Positions 11,665-21,440 are shown, counted from the stretch's first letter. The stretch: DNA of 64,000 nt from Zygaena filipendulae (GCA_907165275.2 OU015653.1:5982001-6046000), one strand, 5' to 3'. The notes: generated from the letters alone by a model not told the origin. A program made the numbers and translations.

Positions 11665-12099
11665 AATAATTTAAGTTTTCAGATTTTTTCAATCAAGAAG
11701 GTAATATAACAAAGTTAAGTATTATAGTATGCAACTGGCTAATCAGAATTTAGAAATATTCTTAATGATGTATTTTACGTCACTCAATTAAACTAATACA
11801 TTCATTGTCAGCGCGAATTTTCCTATTTTCACTGATTTATACGTATAAAACTAGCTTATATTCTCGAGTTAAAAGTGAATCAGTTTATTTTACGTACTAT
11901 GGGTATGAACATAAAATATAATGTATGAATATCTGTGAATATTTTCATTAGTTTACGGACATTTCCATTGCATATTTGACATAGAAAGTTTTGTATCTAT
12001 GTAAAAATGATGAATAATTCTTTTTCAAATATAAAAACGCTAGAGACGGTTATTCCGTATGGAAATTTAAACTCCGTATATACATTATCGTCAGATATC

Positions 12100-12370
12100 A
12101 TTAAGGTGACGATATATCTGCTCAGCAGAAATCTCGTAACGATCAAAAGGCGTTTTCGAAAATATGTTTCCCAGTAGAGGGCATGTCGTCACAGTTATCC
12201 ACTCATGTAAGGTCAGTCAAGCAGGCTTGGGATGCTCTTTCATCCGCTTCCGAAGGCGACGTATAAGCCTCGTACAGAAACTGTCTAATTTAGATTAGTC
12301 ACTGTTTATGTTTGTTTCTTTTTCTTGTGTGTTGTGCTGAAATAAAAGTATTTTCTTCTTCTTCTTCTTA
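12100..12370 (+). mobile_element. Retrotransposon 3' end with (CTT)n tail
   Basis: The sequence ends GTGCTGAAATAAAAGTATTTT, then CTTCTTCTTCTT. It has the form of a polyadenylation signal followed by a simple-repeat tail. The upstream 200 bp hold no clear frame; the family was not identified. Confidence 0.45.
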
Positions 12371-12377
12371 AACTGAA

Positions 12378-12472
12378 CAGGTACTGCACTCAGACGAAAT
12401 AAAAAGTTTTAATTAACGAAATAAAAAGTTTTAATTATGTTAAGTTTTTATTTCGTCTGAGGCAGGTACTGC
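12378..12472. mobile_element. 73-bp palindromic insertion with CTCAG..CTGAG ends
   Basis: The element at 12389-12461 begins CTCAGACGAAATAAAAA and ends with its complement. One arm is internally duplicated. CAGGTACTGC flanks it on both sides (12378-12387, 12463-12472), a 10-bp direct repeat. A lone end of the same family is at 42161-42180. It shares only the terminal CTCAG with the mini-palindromes. Confidence 0.65.
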
Positions 12473-12509
12473 TTAGATGATTTTGACTCCAATATAGAGA
12501 TATACATAT

Positions 12510-12547
12510 AGGCGCGATCCGAAGGGGGGAGGGCTCACAGGAGACGA

Positions 12548-12575
<28 letters not shown>
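12510..12575 (+). repeat. Poly-G/poly-C repeat end
   Basis: GGCGCGATCCGAAGGGGGG, a short spacer and a run of about 20 C. It is a second copy of the layout at 10600-10640. Confidence 0.45.
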
Positions 12576-12578
<3 letters not shown>

Positions 12579-12883
12579 TACATGTCTATCTGTCAACCTT
12601 ACGATACGCACACGCATACAACAACTACTGGACCGATTTCAAAAATTCTTTCACATATATGTAGGTAAGAATCTACGGTAGTCCTGAGTGACATAAATAT
12701 AAAACGAGTGGAATACCAACCTTAATTTGTTTTAAATCCAAACACATTAGTTTCAGTAGGTACTCATTACCCCGTAAACGGAGGGAAATACAATAGATTA
12801 ACAGAAACCATTTGGTATTAATTTTATTATGAACAAGTACCTACCTAATACCTACTAATAATTTCTGTACAAAAAGTAGTGAT

Positions 12884-13399
12884 ATCCCATCAAAAACATA
12901 AATATGAAAGTGGAAGCAAAAGTCAGTATCATATGCTTAGTTGTCGACTTCGCCGACAAAAGAATTGATATCTAAATATGTAGGTGCCAAGTTCTGTAGA
13001 TAATCCTGAAATATATTCAAAGGAGCAAACAACTTGGCTAGTTTTCACATTCAAGTTATCTTAAGCTAGTCAAATTATGTATCTTCTTTATATTATTATG
13101 TGCAAGTTACTATTTTTATACTGTAAGTTCAATAGATCTCACCCCTTCAATATTTGGTTTGCTGGTAAAAACAAGCCAATATCAAAAATATACTATAGTT
13201 TTTAGCCAAATATAAGATAACTAGTGTGTGAAAAGTGAAAACTAGCTAAGTTGTATGCTCCTTTGAATATATTTCAGGATTACCTACAGAACTTGGCACC
13301 TATTTAGATATCAATTATTTTGTCGGCGAAGTCGACAACTAAGCATAAGCTTAATACTGACTTCGGCTTCCACTTTCACATTTATGTTTTTGATGGGAT
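12884..13399. mobile_element. 516-bp foldback element, ATCCCATCAAAAACA ends
   Basis: The two halves are inverted copies over about 200 bp each (for example GTCGACTTCGCCGACAAAA near 12945 and its complement near 13320), with a unique centre. The terminal ATCCCATCAAAAACA is shared with the larger foldback at 29391-29961. No target duplication is obvious and no protein is encoded. Confidence 0.85.
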
Positions 13400-13705
13400 C
13401 TACTATAGGTACTATAATAAAAGAGTAGCATCCGTGATTCTGTACTTGAATATTTTTATTAAGAAAAATTGACAGCGGGCGATAAAAGAAGAGTACCTAA
13501 CCGACCACAAAAAGTGTTTAAAATTCTTTTCTGCCTGCCTGTCTGTTCGCGATAATCTCCGAATCTACTGAACGGAGTGTCATGCGGTTTTCTGGAGCTA
13601 CATAATAAATAGGCTTTGTTTTATTCAAATCGGATGTCGGGAAAAAAGTTGCTACATAAAAACTTTTGACGCGCGGGTGAAACCGCGGCCCGCGGGGCAT
13701 ATCTA
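13400..13705 (+). mobile_element. Helitron-like element
   Basis: It abuts the foldback element. It carries a TGCCTGCCTGTCTG microsatellite, a CTGAACGG block and a 3' hairpin GCGCGGGTGAAACCGCGG near 13675-13690. The terminal CTAGT is lost. Confidence 0.55.
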
Positions 13706-13718
13706 TAGAACGTAATAA

Positions 13719-13920
13719 AAAAAATAATGGACACGTATATTTTTTGCTTTTTCAAATTAATGAAAATGTAAAGCGCATTAAAGTTTGGGAGTGGGGGCTC
13801 GTAACGTCATACGCAGCTAGAAACTGCGGCTGCTTGTGACGTCACACGACATTTCAACTCAACGTATCCGTTATTTTTTGCTTACGTGAAAAAAGAAAAA
13901 ATAAGTGTTTATGAATCTAC
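13719..13920. mobile_element. MITE related to 53980-54197
   Basis: Shared blocks include GGACACGTATATTTTTTGC, AAAGCGCATTAAAGTTT and GTGACGTCAC, found at 53980-54197 in the other orientation. It contains a TGACGTCA-like palindrome. Confidence 0.55.
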
Positions 13921-14022
13921 ACGTGATGGGCTAAAAATAAAAAAATGTCAAATTGCAGGTAATTACATTCTCTTTGTTGTTAAGTAGGTACTACCCTGAG
14001 CAACCCTGAGGTATAGTAGGTA

Positions 14023-14057
14023 CTACCTATCTACTGTTATTGTTCTGAGCTACCTAC
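14023..14057 (+). repeat. Mini-palindrome family, partial copy with near-perfect 8-bp repeat
   Basis: CTACTGTTATTGTTCTGAG (14031-14049) is flanked by CTACCTAT and CTACCTAC, 7/8 identical. Confidence 0.55.
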
Positions 14058-14117
14058 CGTACCTAGCCAAAGATAATATTATTATCTATATACAATCACT
14101 GCCAAAGAGAATATTAT

Positions 14118-14224
14118 ATAAACACCTCAGAAGAATAATAGTTATTCTTCTGAGATAAACACCTAAGAACAATAACAGTCTGAGATAAACCTAAGAACAA
14201 TAACATTTCTTCTGAGATAAACAC
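14118..14224 (+). repeat. Three mini-palindrome copies in tandem, each bounded by the same target repeat
   Basis: ATAAACAC at 14118-14125 is followed by a 29-bp palindrome (14126-14154), ATAAACAC again, a 22-bp variant (14163-14184), ATAAAC, a 26-bp variant (14191-14216) and ATAAACAC (14217-14224). The two variants begin CTAAGAACAATAACA and end CTGAG. It sits about 150 bp upstream of the start codon of the two-exon gene. Confidence 0.8.
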
Positions 14225-14340
14225 AGATAAACACTGATCCTGGCCACAATGTCATTAATGACAATTGCCATAAAAAAATAAATAAAAATAACACTGATCA
14301 GTGATCACTGCGTTTGTTGTTGCCCACAAAACGTAACATA

Positions 14341-14358
14341 GTGATTACCTTCTCTCTG
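14341..14358 (+). promoter_or_regulatory. Shared GTGATTACCTTCTCTCTG motif before the unknown gene
   Basis: It is identical over 18 bp to part of the 26-bp motif at 1542-1567 and to the complement at 21702ff. It lies 14 bp upstream of the ATG at 14373. Here ACATA interrupts the 5' half. It could mark a transcription start region or be repeat debris. Confidence 0.3.
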
Positions 14359-14372
14359 GTAGTGGTTATACA

Positions 14373-15368
14373 ATGTCATCGGAAGATAATAATAATTATC
14401 GTATTCAAAACATTTATCGATATTCCAGAAAGACATATAAAAAAAATCTTTTGGACGATCGAGAGGGTAATATTATTGACTCCCTACAGGATGCTAATGC
14501 AGAAATTCCACAAATGTCGCCCCGAAGTGATTATCCGGCGGTGGAAACGGCGGGTTGCAGTTGCGATCTAGATCCTGAGGGGGGACTAGCAAATATTTTG
14601 CATAAGAAGTGTCCGGTTATATCATTAGCTCAACAACAACTGCAAAGGCTGTTAAACGAAACTGATAAAATATTGAGCGAACACGGTAATAGGAGCTGCT
14701 TCAGGTGAGAGTTTGTGAATGATGGTTCCCTTCCTTCATTCATTGATACTTGCCTAAGGATCTGGTCATCTCAAATATTATTAAATTAGTTCGAGCTAAC
14801 CGCATTTTTTATTCGGCATAAGTTTTCTATCATTTGTTTTCCCCGCTTACCGCAATCTAAACCGCAATTTGCGCCTCTCTTGGCTGTGGCCAGGGGGTTC
14901 GGCCCTTCGCCTTTAGTCGGCTGCACGCAGGCGATTAAGCCCGATAAGGTTGGCAGATTGGGCACCCCGAAAGCTATTCTATTTTATGGAATTGACGCTT
15001 TCAGTTCTCCTGATTTGCTAACCTTATCGGGGCGGAGGCTAACTATAATCGTGCGTGCGCGACCATGGGTGACTGAAATAGGTATATATGTACCTAACTA
15101 AGCGAATAGCTCCTTACTGTGTAATTTCAGATCCATTTACGAATTCTTAAGTGTTTGTAAAGAATTACTAAACCAGAACAAGTACTCTTGTTTCTGTGTG
15201 GCTGGCGTGGTAATTTTTGCCTCTTTCCTGGTTGGTTTGATTCTTGGCGCATCATCCTGTGGGTCTCAGTTTCGAAGATTCAACAGCCCTATTTTGACTT
15301 GCATAGAAAGCATGTTTATTATTGATACATTTCCAACTGTTCGCGATTCTTATCGGAGTATAGTTTAG
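14373..15368 (+). CDS. Unrecognised single-pass membrane protein (2 exons, 189 aa)
   Basis: Exon 1 is 14373-14704 and exon 2 is 15131-15368. The donor is AG|GTGAGAG, the acceptor is AATTTCAG, and the phase-2 junction restores an Arg codon. The product has an acidic, polar N-terminal domain of about 110 residues (a QQQLQRLLNETDKIL segment near 90-105 may be helical). A Cys-rich stretch follows, then one hydrophobic segment at about 131-151 (core VAGVVIFASFLVGLILG) and a 38-residue tail ending RDSYRSIV. An AATAAA lies at 15373-15378, five bases after the stop. The two reading frames were joined only by applying splice rules, and the result is continuous, which argues for a real gene. No family is recognised. 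The single membrane segment with a short tail recalls tail-anchored or KASH-like proteins, but the proline-rich KASH end is absent. The intron holds a short GATAAGGTTGGCA / TGCTAACCTTATC inverted pair, probably a MITE. Confidence 0.6.
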
Positions 15369-15379
15369 TAAAAATAAAA

Positions 15380-16050
15380 TCATAATACCGCTGAAACTGA
15401 TTCTTTGTGTTGTCTAGCCGCATACTAAGAGGGCTATATCAAGTATTTTACGGTTTTTCTAACAATGTTTTGTAAAAAACAATCACGTTTACCTATATCC
15501 CTACCAAGTCTAAAACAAAACAGGTCTATAAACTAAAATAGGCTAGATACATACGCGCTTCGGTCTACTTGCATAGAATAAGGTGCATCTATGCAGACTT
15601 GACGTCTAGAGCGTCTGTATGGAAAAATTATGAAGCTAAAATTTTGCCCCTTCGGCCGCCTACGCTACGTAACCAGTTCTACCCTTTGAGAAAAATAGGG
15701 GCCTGTTCGGTAAAGTTCGCGACCGAAAAGTTCCCCACTGAAGATTGGTCAACAATATTTCTGCTACCGGTGTTGGGCACCATATTTGGTCAGTATACTC
15801 TCCCGTAGTTTGCACATTATTGACACCGTGCGGGATCGATCACTGTGCTTGCCTGCCACTGACTTTGTGTCGCCAACGTATCCTTCAGGCGACGATGGGA
15901 GACCGAAGCCTCTTCGGCTGATTGATTTCTCTCCGTGATGAAACATAACCGGTTTCGTAAAAACCCAGTATCCTACAAAGTTTTCATCGTATGTCCTACT
16001 GCATAGTACCTACCTGTGTTAACATTTAATTGAAATTATTTTACTTAGGT
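15380..16050. other. Intergenic, nothing identified
   Basis: Moderately GC-rich sequence at 15560-15950 has short open frames on both strands, but no protein motif, splice structure or terminal repeat was found. It may be an old transposon. Confidence 0.3.
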
Positions 16051-16210
16051 ACTAGCTGTGCCCCGCGGTTCCGCGTAAATTTCGGAATTTTTCCCGGGAG
16101 GTTCAAAGTAGCCTAATTTACTCCTTATAACATCAGCTAATTAGCGGTGAATTTCCCATTAAAATCGGTGTTTCGGAGATTCATCCGCGTGTTTCGGAAT
16201 TAATTTTAAT
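16051..16210 (-). mobile_element. Helitron-like 3' fragment
   Basis: ACTAG at 16051-16055 begins the complement of the usual hairpin and GGGAAATTCCG block. The rest is degraded. Confidence 0.55.
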
Positions 16211-16215
16211 TTTAA

Positions 16216-16305
16216 TAAACGTCTCTGAGTGCGGCAGTTTTGTTTTTCAAATCTTTACTTAAAATTAAGTAGATAATCATTAAAACGACTGAGTGCGGCC
16301 GTTAA
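16216..16305. mobile_element. Half copy of the GAGTGCGGC MITE
   Basis: It contains only the right arm of the elements at 17656-17891 and 18048-18290: GTCTCTGAGTGCGGCAGTTT to GAGTGCGGCCGTTAA. Confidence 0.65.
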
Positions 16306-16475
16306 TAGAATTTGCGGACAAAAATAGAACAAAATACACCACTTCAATAGTTTAGTATTAATTTATTATTGTTAGAAAGAAAAATAATTCTTACACCAAC
16401 TTATAATTGAGATTTGAACCATTGATATATTATAAACCCAAGATACACACCGAGCGTCTCAAAAACGTCCCCCTA

Positions 16476-16510
16476 AAATGAGTGCACAATTCGAAATTGT
16501 GCACTCATTT
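16476..16510. repeat. Perfect short hairpin
   Basis: Arms AAATGAGTGCACAATT and its exact complement are separated by CGA. No target repeat is evident. Confidence 0.8.
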
Positions 16511-16750
16511 CAAATAGTCTAGCGTCGAATAGAAAATAGTCGAGCGTCACTGCACGCTTACCAAAAATGCCGAAGTATTCATTGAGAAATTGTGAAAATA
16601 TTTCGCCGAGACCGAATAAAAAGGATGGGATATCGTATTTTCGGTAAGTAGAAGTGTTTATTGATTTGTTTTTGTTGTTTTTAAGTCTTAATCATTGATA
16701 ACCACACCATGGATATCGCATTCAATACAAACTTCCTAGGAAAAGATCGT

Positions 16751-17030
16751 TCGAAGCACAGGCGTCTTTACCTATGGTGCAGGGTGTGCGTTGCACACGG
16801 ACGCAGCGGCCCTAGGGGGCGCCGAGCGCCGCTCGCTACGGAATTTTCTTCTTCAAAAATCTTCAAATAATAAAGTTTACTATCGATTGGGGAAAGACAA
16901 GTTGTGTTAACTTGATGTGCTGTTCGTCTTGTACTTTGCACCCATTCCATTTTGACCGCGCGCTTACTAGGGGGTGCTAGGGTAATGGTTGCACACGGGC
17001 GCTACATGGGCTAGAGACGCCACTGGTTCG
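16751..17030 (-). mobile_element. Probable DNA transposon remnant (GGCGTC ends)
   Basis: Read on the minus strand, it begins CCAGTGGCGTCTCTAG and ends near AAAGACGCCTGTG, with two GTGTGCAAC/GTTGCACAC blocks and GC-rich 'GGGGCGCCGAGCGCC' sequence. No intact frame is present. Confidence 0.35.
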
Positions 17031-17199
17031 AAGTATACATTAACCTAGGTAGGACATTATAGCTATATGCAACACGAAGTATTCCAGCTAAAATTCAGCT
17101 TATAGCGAGTGATACTTCAGTTGGGAGCACAACAATGTCATCGCAGTGTTGGGCAGTGATAAAAACCTCGCGACCAACGTCGTAAGCGCCGTGTATTTG

Positions 17200-17291
17200 G
17201 CGGACTTACACGTTTCTATCGTAGAATAAAGTAAATTCATTTTGTAAATATTGTGTCTTCTACTGTGTGTGCAATAAAGTATATTTGATTT
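17200..17291 (+). mobile_element. LINE 3' tail
   Basis: It ends GTGTGCAATAAAGTATATTTGATTTG-type sequence (17267-17292), the standard insect LINE terminus. No RT is attached. Confidence 0.45.
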
Positions 17292-17655
17292 GAATAAAGC
17301 ACGACTTCGGCCTTGACTAGACTACGCCTCTGCAGACGAGATTGCTTTGTAAAAACAACTTTAATTTATCTGCGTAAGGTTGATTTTGGAAAAATATTGT
17401 TTATAGTATAACTATAAATACTTATGTAGAATTGTCAAGTGTTTGGGGACGATTCCGAGTGTTACTATTGTTCGAGACTGTGCATCTAGGGTTTTTTAAT
17501 ATACCAATGATTTGAACCAAAAGATTTTAAAAATTATTTTTGAACAACCAAGGAAAATTTATTTATTCAACCAAATCAAAAGAAACATATTGTAGATATT
17601 GCTAAATTAGAAATTAATCCTACCCACATATTGTAGTAAAACAGAATAACACTAA

Positions 17656-17891
17656 CCGCCGCACTCAGAGTCGACTTTAATGATTACTTAGTTAAGTATA
17701 GATTTTTAAAAGAAAACTGCCGCAATCAGACAAGTTTAATAAATTCATGTTAATTGGCATTTAACTAATTAAGTTACATCTCATTAAATGCCAATTAACA
17801 TTAATTTACTGAACGTCTCTAATTGCGGCAGTTTTGTTTTAAAAATCTATACTTAACTAAGTAATCATTAAAGTCGACTCTGAGTGCGGCG
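17656..17891. mobile_element. Palindromic MITE (GCCGCACTCAGAG ends), copy A
   Basis: An almost complete 236-bp palindrome. The outer arms are CCGCCGCACTCAGAGTCGAC.. and complement, and an inner arm TTAATTGGCATTTAA.. is also inverted. Copies B (18048-18290) and C (53648-53836) align along the full length. Repeated AACTGCCGCAATCAGA blocks inside suggest an ancestral nested insertion of the element into itself. Confidence 0.85.
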
Positions 17892-18047
17892 ATTAGTCTT
17901 GCGATAGTCTCTGCACTAAAATTACTAGCTCTTGGTTACTTCTAAAATACAACTGTATCCAAAGACTGAAGACCGCACAGGCGACAACTGCATCACTATA
18001 ATAGTGTACACACTGAGCCTCAGAAGACACTGAGCACTCTGCAGAGC

Positions 18048-18290
18048 TTACGGCCGCACTCAGAGTCGAGTTTTATGATTACTTAGTTAAGTATAGATTT
18101 TTAAAACAAAACTGCCGCAATCAGAGACGTTTAGTAAATTAATGTTAGTTGGCATTTAATGAGATGTAACCTAATTAGTTAAATGCCAATTAACATTAAT
18201 TTATCAAACTTGTCTGATTGCGGCAGTTTTGTTTTAAAAATCTATACTTAACTAAGTAATCATTAAAGTCGACTCTGAGTGCGGCGGTAA
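18048..18290. mobile_element. Palindromic MITE (GCCGCACTCAGAG ends), copy B
   Basis: Same orientation and nearly the same sequence as copy A, starting about 390 bp further on. Its right end (..GTGCGGCGGTAA) merges with the start of the TAAGATGCGC element. Confidence 0.85.
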
Positions 18291-18507
18291 GATGCGCAAC
18301 ACGATAAAATTTTATCGAGCCATTTTATCGATTCTCGTCGACATATTATATTGTTTTGTCTACCAGTGGTAACATGGCAGCAAAAAATGTTTAACCAAAT
18401 CTAGTCTTAACCAAATACCCCACTACTGGACTTTGCTTGGACGTTCAAAATATTTGTATCGACAATTTTATCTTTCGTTCTATAAACATATCGTGGCGCG
18501 CATCTTA
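18287..18507. mobile_element. MITE with TAAGATGCGC terminal repeats, full-length copy
   Basis: It begins TAAGATGCGCAACACGATAA and ends CGCGCATCTTA, 221 bp. An internally deleted derivative that keeps only the ends is at 38666-38732. Confidence 0.7.
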
Positions 18508-19497
18508 GCTATGCTGGTTACCTGTCCCCATGGGTACCCGCACACAGGAAGACATACCAGGTCACAGAACAGAAAATAAATTAAAAAAGGGACATCAACT
18601 TAGTTTAGTATGAAAACAGGTGAAAACCATTGTCACCGGGTGATTTACAGAATCTTTATTTCTTATAAGAACATTTTAATTGTTTATGTTATCACATTTT
18701 TTAATATCGTTTTTACTTAGTCACTGTTTTCAAATTCAGTTTTGGGAATATTGTGGAAAATATACTTGGGATATTAGCAAAAGAAGTTTTGGGCGAGTTA
18801 GAGCATTTGCTCTAACTTTCTTTGCAACCCTGGCGTGCCTGCCCTGCCTACATGTCATCATCGCTAATTAATTTATTTTCTCTGTGTACCAGGTAGACTA
18901 GTGTGCATGGCCTTAAATTATCCACACCTGCAAAATAAAAATCTTCAAACCCAATGACTAAAGAAAACTTTATCAAAAGATTTGAATTAAGATAGAATGG
19001 ATCGTACCAGAATTAAAAGCATAAATTTTTTTATTGTATCACCTATTTTATTGACTTTTCTATTATTATTCAATATTGCAAATTTTATCTTTGAAAAAAA
19101 AAACTAAAAATCAATGTGTGAAGTATGAACAATTCTTTTTTATTTTTTTACCTTTATCTACTAGTCCTTATATTTTCAAACCAGTTTTAGATACAATATT
19201 ACGCATGTAACAGAAAAAGGCAAGAAAATTTTTGTGAAAAAACTGCTCACTATGAATCTGAATGAATAAGAGATCTAATATTCATCTAAATTGAGCAGTT
19301 AGGTCAAACCAAGGGATTCAGAAAAGAAATATTAATATTAATGCCTAACCACTAAAATGGAGTAAGCAATATTTTTGACCCAGTGGACTGCCTATAATAA
19401 TAATAATATATTATGGTCAGAATTGGGCAGTCCATTCTGCAAAAAAATTTGCTTTATCTCATTTTGGCTGTTAGGCATTAATTTCTATCATCATAAT
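18508..19497. other. Intergenic and SKP1 3'UTR
   Basis: No second gene is seen. On the minus strand a polyadenylation signal complement (TTTATT near 19027-19032) lies 470 bp past the SKP1 stop and could end its transcript. GGACTGCC (19384) and GGGCAGTCC (19425) form a small inverted pair around a TAA repeat. Confidence 0.4.
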
Positions 19498-19986
19498 TTA
19501 CTTCTCTTCACACCATTCATTCTCTTTACGCACTTGGTCTTCCTCTGCAGCAGTAAAATCATTCTTTATATTAAAGGTTTTCCGGATTTCCTCAGGCGAT
19601 TTACCTTTAATCATATTTGCAACAGTCTTACATGTCACATCCAGTAACCCTTTAATGTCTAAATAATTAGCAGCCAAAATTAGCTCAAACAATGTTCCTT
19701 GATCAACTTTCAAAAAATCTGCATCCCATGAAGAAATATCATCAGTTCTTTTTTCCTTGTTTTCATCATCTTCGGGTAGTGGGGGGTCATCCTTGTGATA
19801 TGTCGCCCATTGAATAACTTTCTTCAGAATCGCAGAGTTTACATTGGGTAATGGGACAACTTCATCCTCATCATCATCCATGCCCAAATCTTCCAACATT
19901 GTTTTAATAGTCACTGAACATTTTGCAATTTCAACATCAACATCAAATATTTCATTATCTGAAGACTGCAATTTGATGTTAGGCAT
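19498..19986 (-). CDS. SKP1: SKP1, SCF ubiquitin ligase adaptor (162 aa)
   Basis: An uninterrupted frame encodes 162 residues, against 163 in vertebrate SKP1. It begins [20 protein letters not shown] and ends [10 protein letters not shown]. The BTB/POZ-like fold (about 1-65, with [15 protein letters not shown]) binds CUL1. The C-terminal helices (about 110-162, with [38 protein letters not shown] and [13 protein letters not shown]) bind F-box proteins. Known role: it bridges cullin-1 and F-box substrate receptors in SCF E3 ligases, in nucleus and cytoplasm. The sequence CTCCTTTTAG directly precedes the ATG on the minus strand. That is a splice acceptor, so the whole coding sequence lies in the last exon and the 5'UTR is spliced from upstream. 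This argues against a retrocopy, and no disabling mutation is seen. Confidence 0.96.
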   Translation of the reverse strand: MPNIKLQSSDNEIFDVDVEIAKCSVTIKTMLEDLGMDDDEDEVVPLPNVNSAILKKVIQWATYHKDDPPLPEDDENKEKRTDDISSWDADFLKVDQGTLFELILAANYLDIKGLLDVTCKTVANMIKGKSPEEIRKTFNIKNDFTAAEEDQVRKENEWCEEK

Positions 19987-20640
19987 CTAAAAGGAGATAG
20001 TAAGTTATTACTTTGAAGATATTGAATACATCTTCTTAAATTGCTTCATTAGATATTTTTAGCTTGGTCTGAAGCTGCCTTCCCACAGCATTGCACTAAT
20101 GTTTATTTACTTTAAAAAAAGCTGGCATTGTTTTTCAATACAAACAATTGTGCTGATTACTAAGTTTACATACTAGACTGCAATCCTTTTTGTAGTAGAT
20201 TTAGGTTTTCACTGTTCTATATATCTTAGAAGATATCAAGGACTTAATCAGATGCAAATAGTTGTTAAAACCCACCAAGTAGGTAGGTAGGTACATGATA
20301 ATTATGTGGCGAATACTCACCACCATGATAATATTATCCAAGATTTTAAGAACAGGAATCTACATTTGAAAACATAAACTGTGATTCAAACAGATATTGA
20401 ATGATAGTACATAATTATATATTAATCATGCGTTATTTTTGAAGCTAGTGGAGCATAATGAAAGCATTACAATCAAAATTTTCTATTGTATACCTATTTG
20501 TTTTTTGATACATTTATTTAGATAGCTAATTACTTTTACTTACGGTTGTTTCTGTTCCAAATCTTTATAAGTTAAGAAGTTTACTAAGATGGTAAATATT
20601 TTATTACCTTTAAGAATTGAATCACGAGTAAAATAAAATC
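19987..20640 (-). other. Probable SKP1 5'UTR intron and leader
   Basis: Two strong minus-strand donor candidates precede the acceptor at 19987. One is GTGAGT at about 20320, the other GTAAGT at 20543. Either could join a leader exon to the coding exon. No repeat dominates this stretch. Confidence 0.4.
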
Positions 20641-20649
20641 GAACTAGTT

Positions 20650-21087
20650 TTTTTTTTTTTTTTGGTGAAAATGGCACAGACGAATAAGAGAACATGGTGA
20701 TTTGGTGAAGTTTACCCCTCTCGGGGAAGGCAGAAGGAATCTTAGTCCATATAGCCAATTCATTAGTATTTTCTTCTTCTGAAGTTATTTAAGTACATCG
20801 AAATGCATTGGTGAGATGCATTTCGATGCTTTACCGGAACTTTTGGCAGCAAATCTTTACAGTTGAACCTTAATAGGACGCTCTGTGGGAAGTTGTATAG
20901 TAAAACGAAAACCTCCCGATGAACGCCCTATTTCATCTTATTTCACTGTTTCCGCACACTATTCATCACTAATGGATCACTATTATGCAAAATCCACGAT
21001 ATTCTCACAATATTAATCACGATAAACTAATTTGCAAAACAAAGAAATAAAACTGACGTCCACTCTGCTAGAAATCCCGTCAAAAGT
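20650..21087. mobile_element. R430 interspersed repeat, near full length
   Basis: Key blocks: a CTCGGGGAAGGCAGAAGG end, then the hairpin CATCGAAATGCA / TGCATTTCGATG. These are followed by CTTAATAGGACGC, CACTGTTTCC, AAGAAATAAAACTGACGTCC and a CCCGTCAAAAG end. Similar copies lie at 22620-22957 and 38847-39275, with partials at 22045-22250, 35880-36010, 36660-37268 and 38091-38265. No frame is conserved between copies. Confidence 0.75.
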
Positions 21088-21104
21088 CATCGAACTAGAC
21101 ATGG

Positions 21105-21152
21105 GTAACTCCCTCAGAAGAATATGCTTAGTTATTCTTCTGAGGTAACTCC
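21105..21152. mobile_element. Complete 32-bp palindromic insertion with perfect 8-bp target duplication
   Basis: GTAACTCC (21105-21112) and GTAACTCC (21145-21152) flank a 32-bp sequence. It starts CTCAGAAGAATATGC and ends GTTATTCTTCTGAG. The arms CTCAGAAGAATA / TATTCTTCTGAG are near-perfect complements with a short centre. Confidence 0.85.
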
Positions 21153-21224
21153 GGACCCGTATATATATCTTTGGATATGCATCCCGAAGCGGAGTTGTTA
21201 CAACTCCTTCACTTGTCAAATATT

Positions 21225-21440
21225 ATACATATCCCATATCCAACCAACTCCGACCACTCCGAGACCAACCGAACCGAGCGCCGATCGCAGCCGTGCGGAA
21301 GGAGTTGGAATGATAACGCCGCGACATATCCCATATCCTACCAACTAGGGCAACTCCGAGTCCGACGCCGACCGACTCCCGAACCGAGTAGGTACCGAAG
21401 CGAACCGAACCGACTCCAGCGGAAGGAGTTGGAATAGGTA
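21225..21440. repeat. Degenerate tandem duplication, unit about 105-115 bp
   Basis: Two units each start CATATCCCATATCC.ACCAACT and end GCGGAAGGAGTTGGAAT, with ACCGAACCGA-rich centres. No gene is seen. Confidence 0.6.

Noticed and set aside
14888..15080. Structured RNA in the intron of the 14373-15368 gene
   Set aside because: A GATAAGGTTGGCA / TGCTAACCTTATC pair is present, but no snoRNA or snRNA boxes were seen. A MITE is simpler.
17020..17045. Possible tRNA T-arm (GGTTCGAAGTA)
   Set aside because: No matching acceptor, D-arm or anticodon arm could be built around it.
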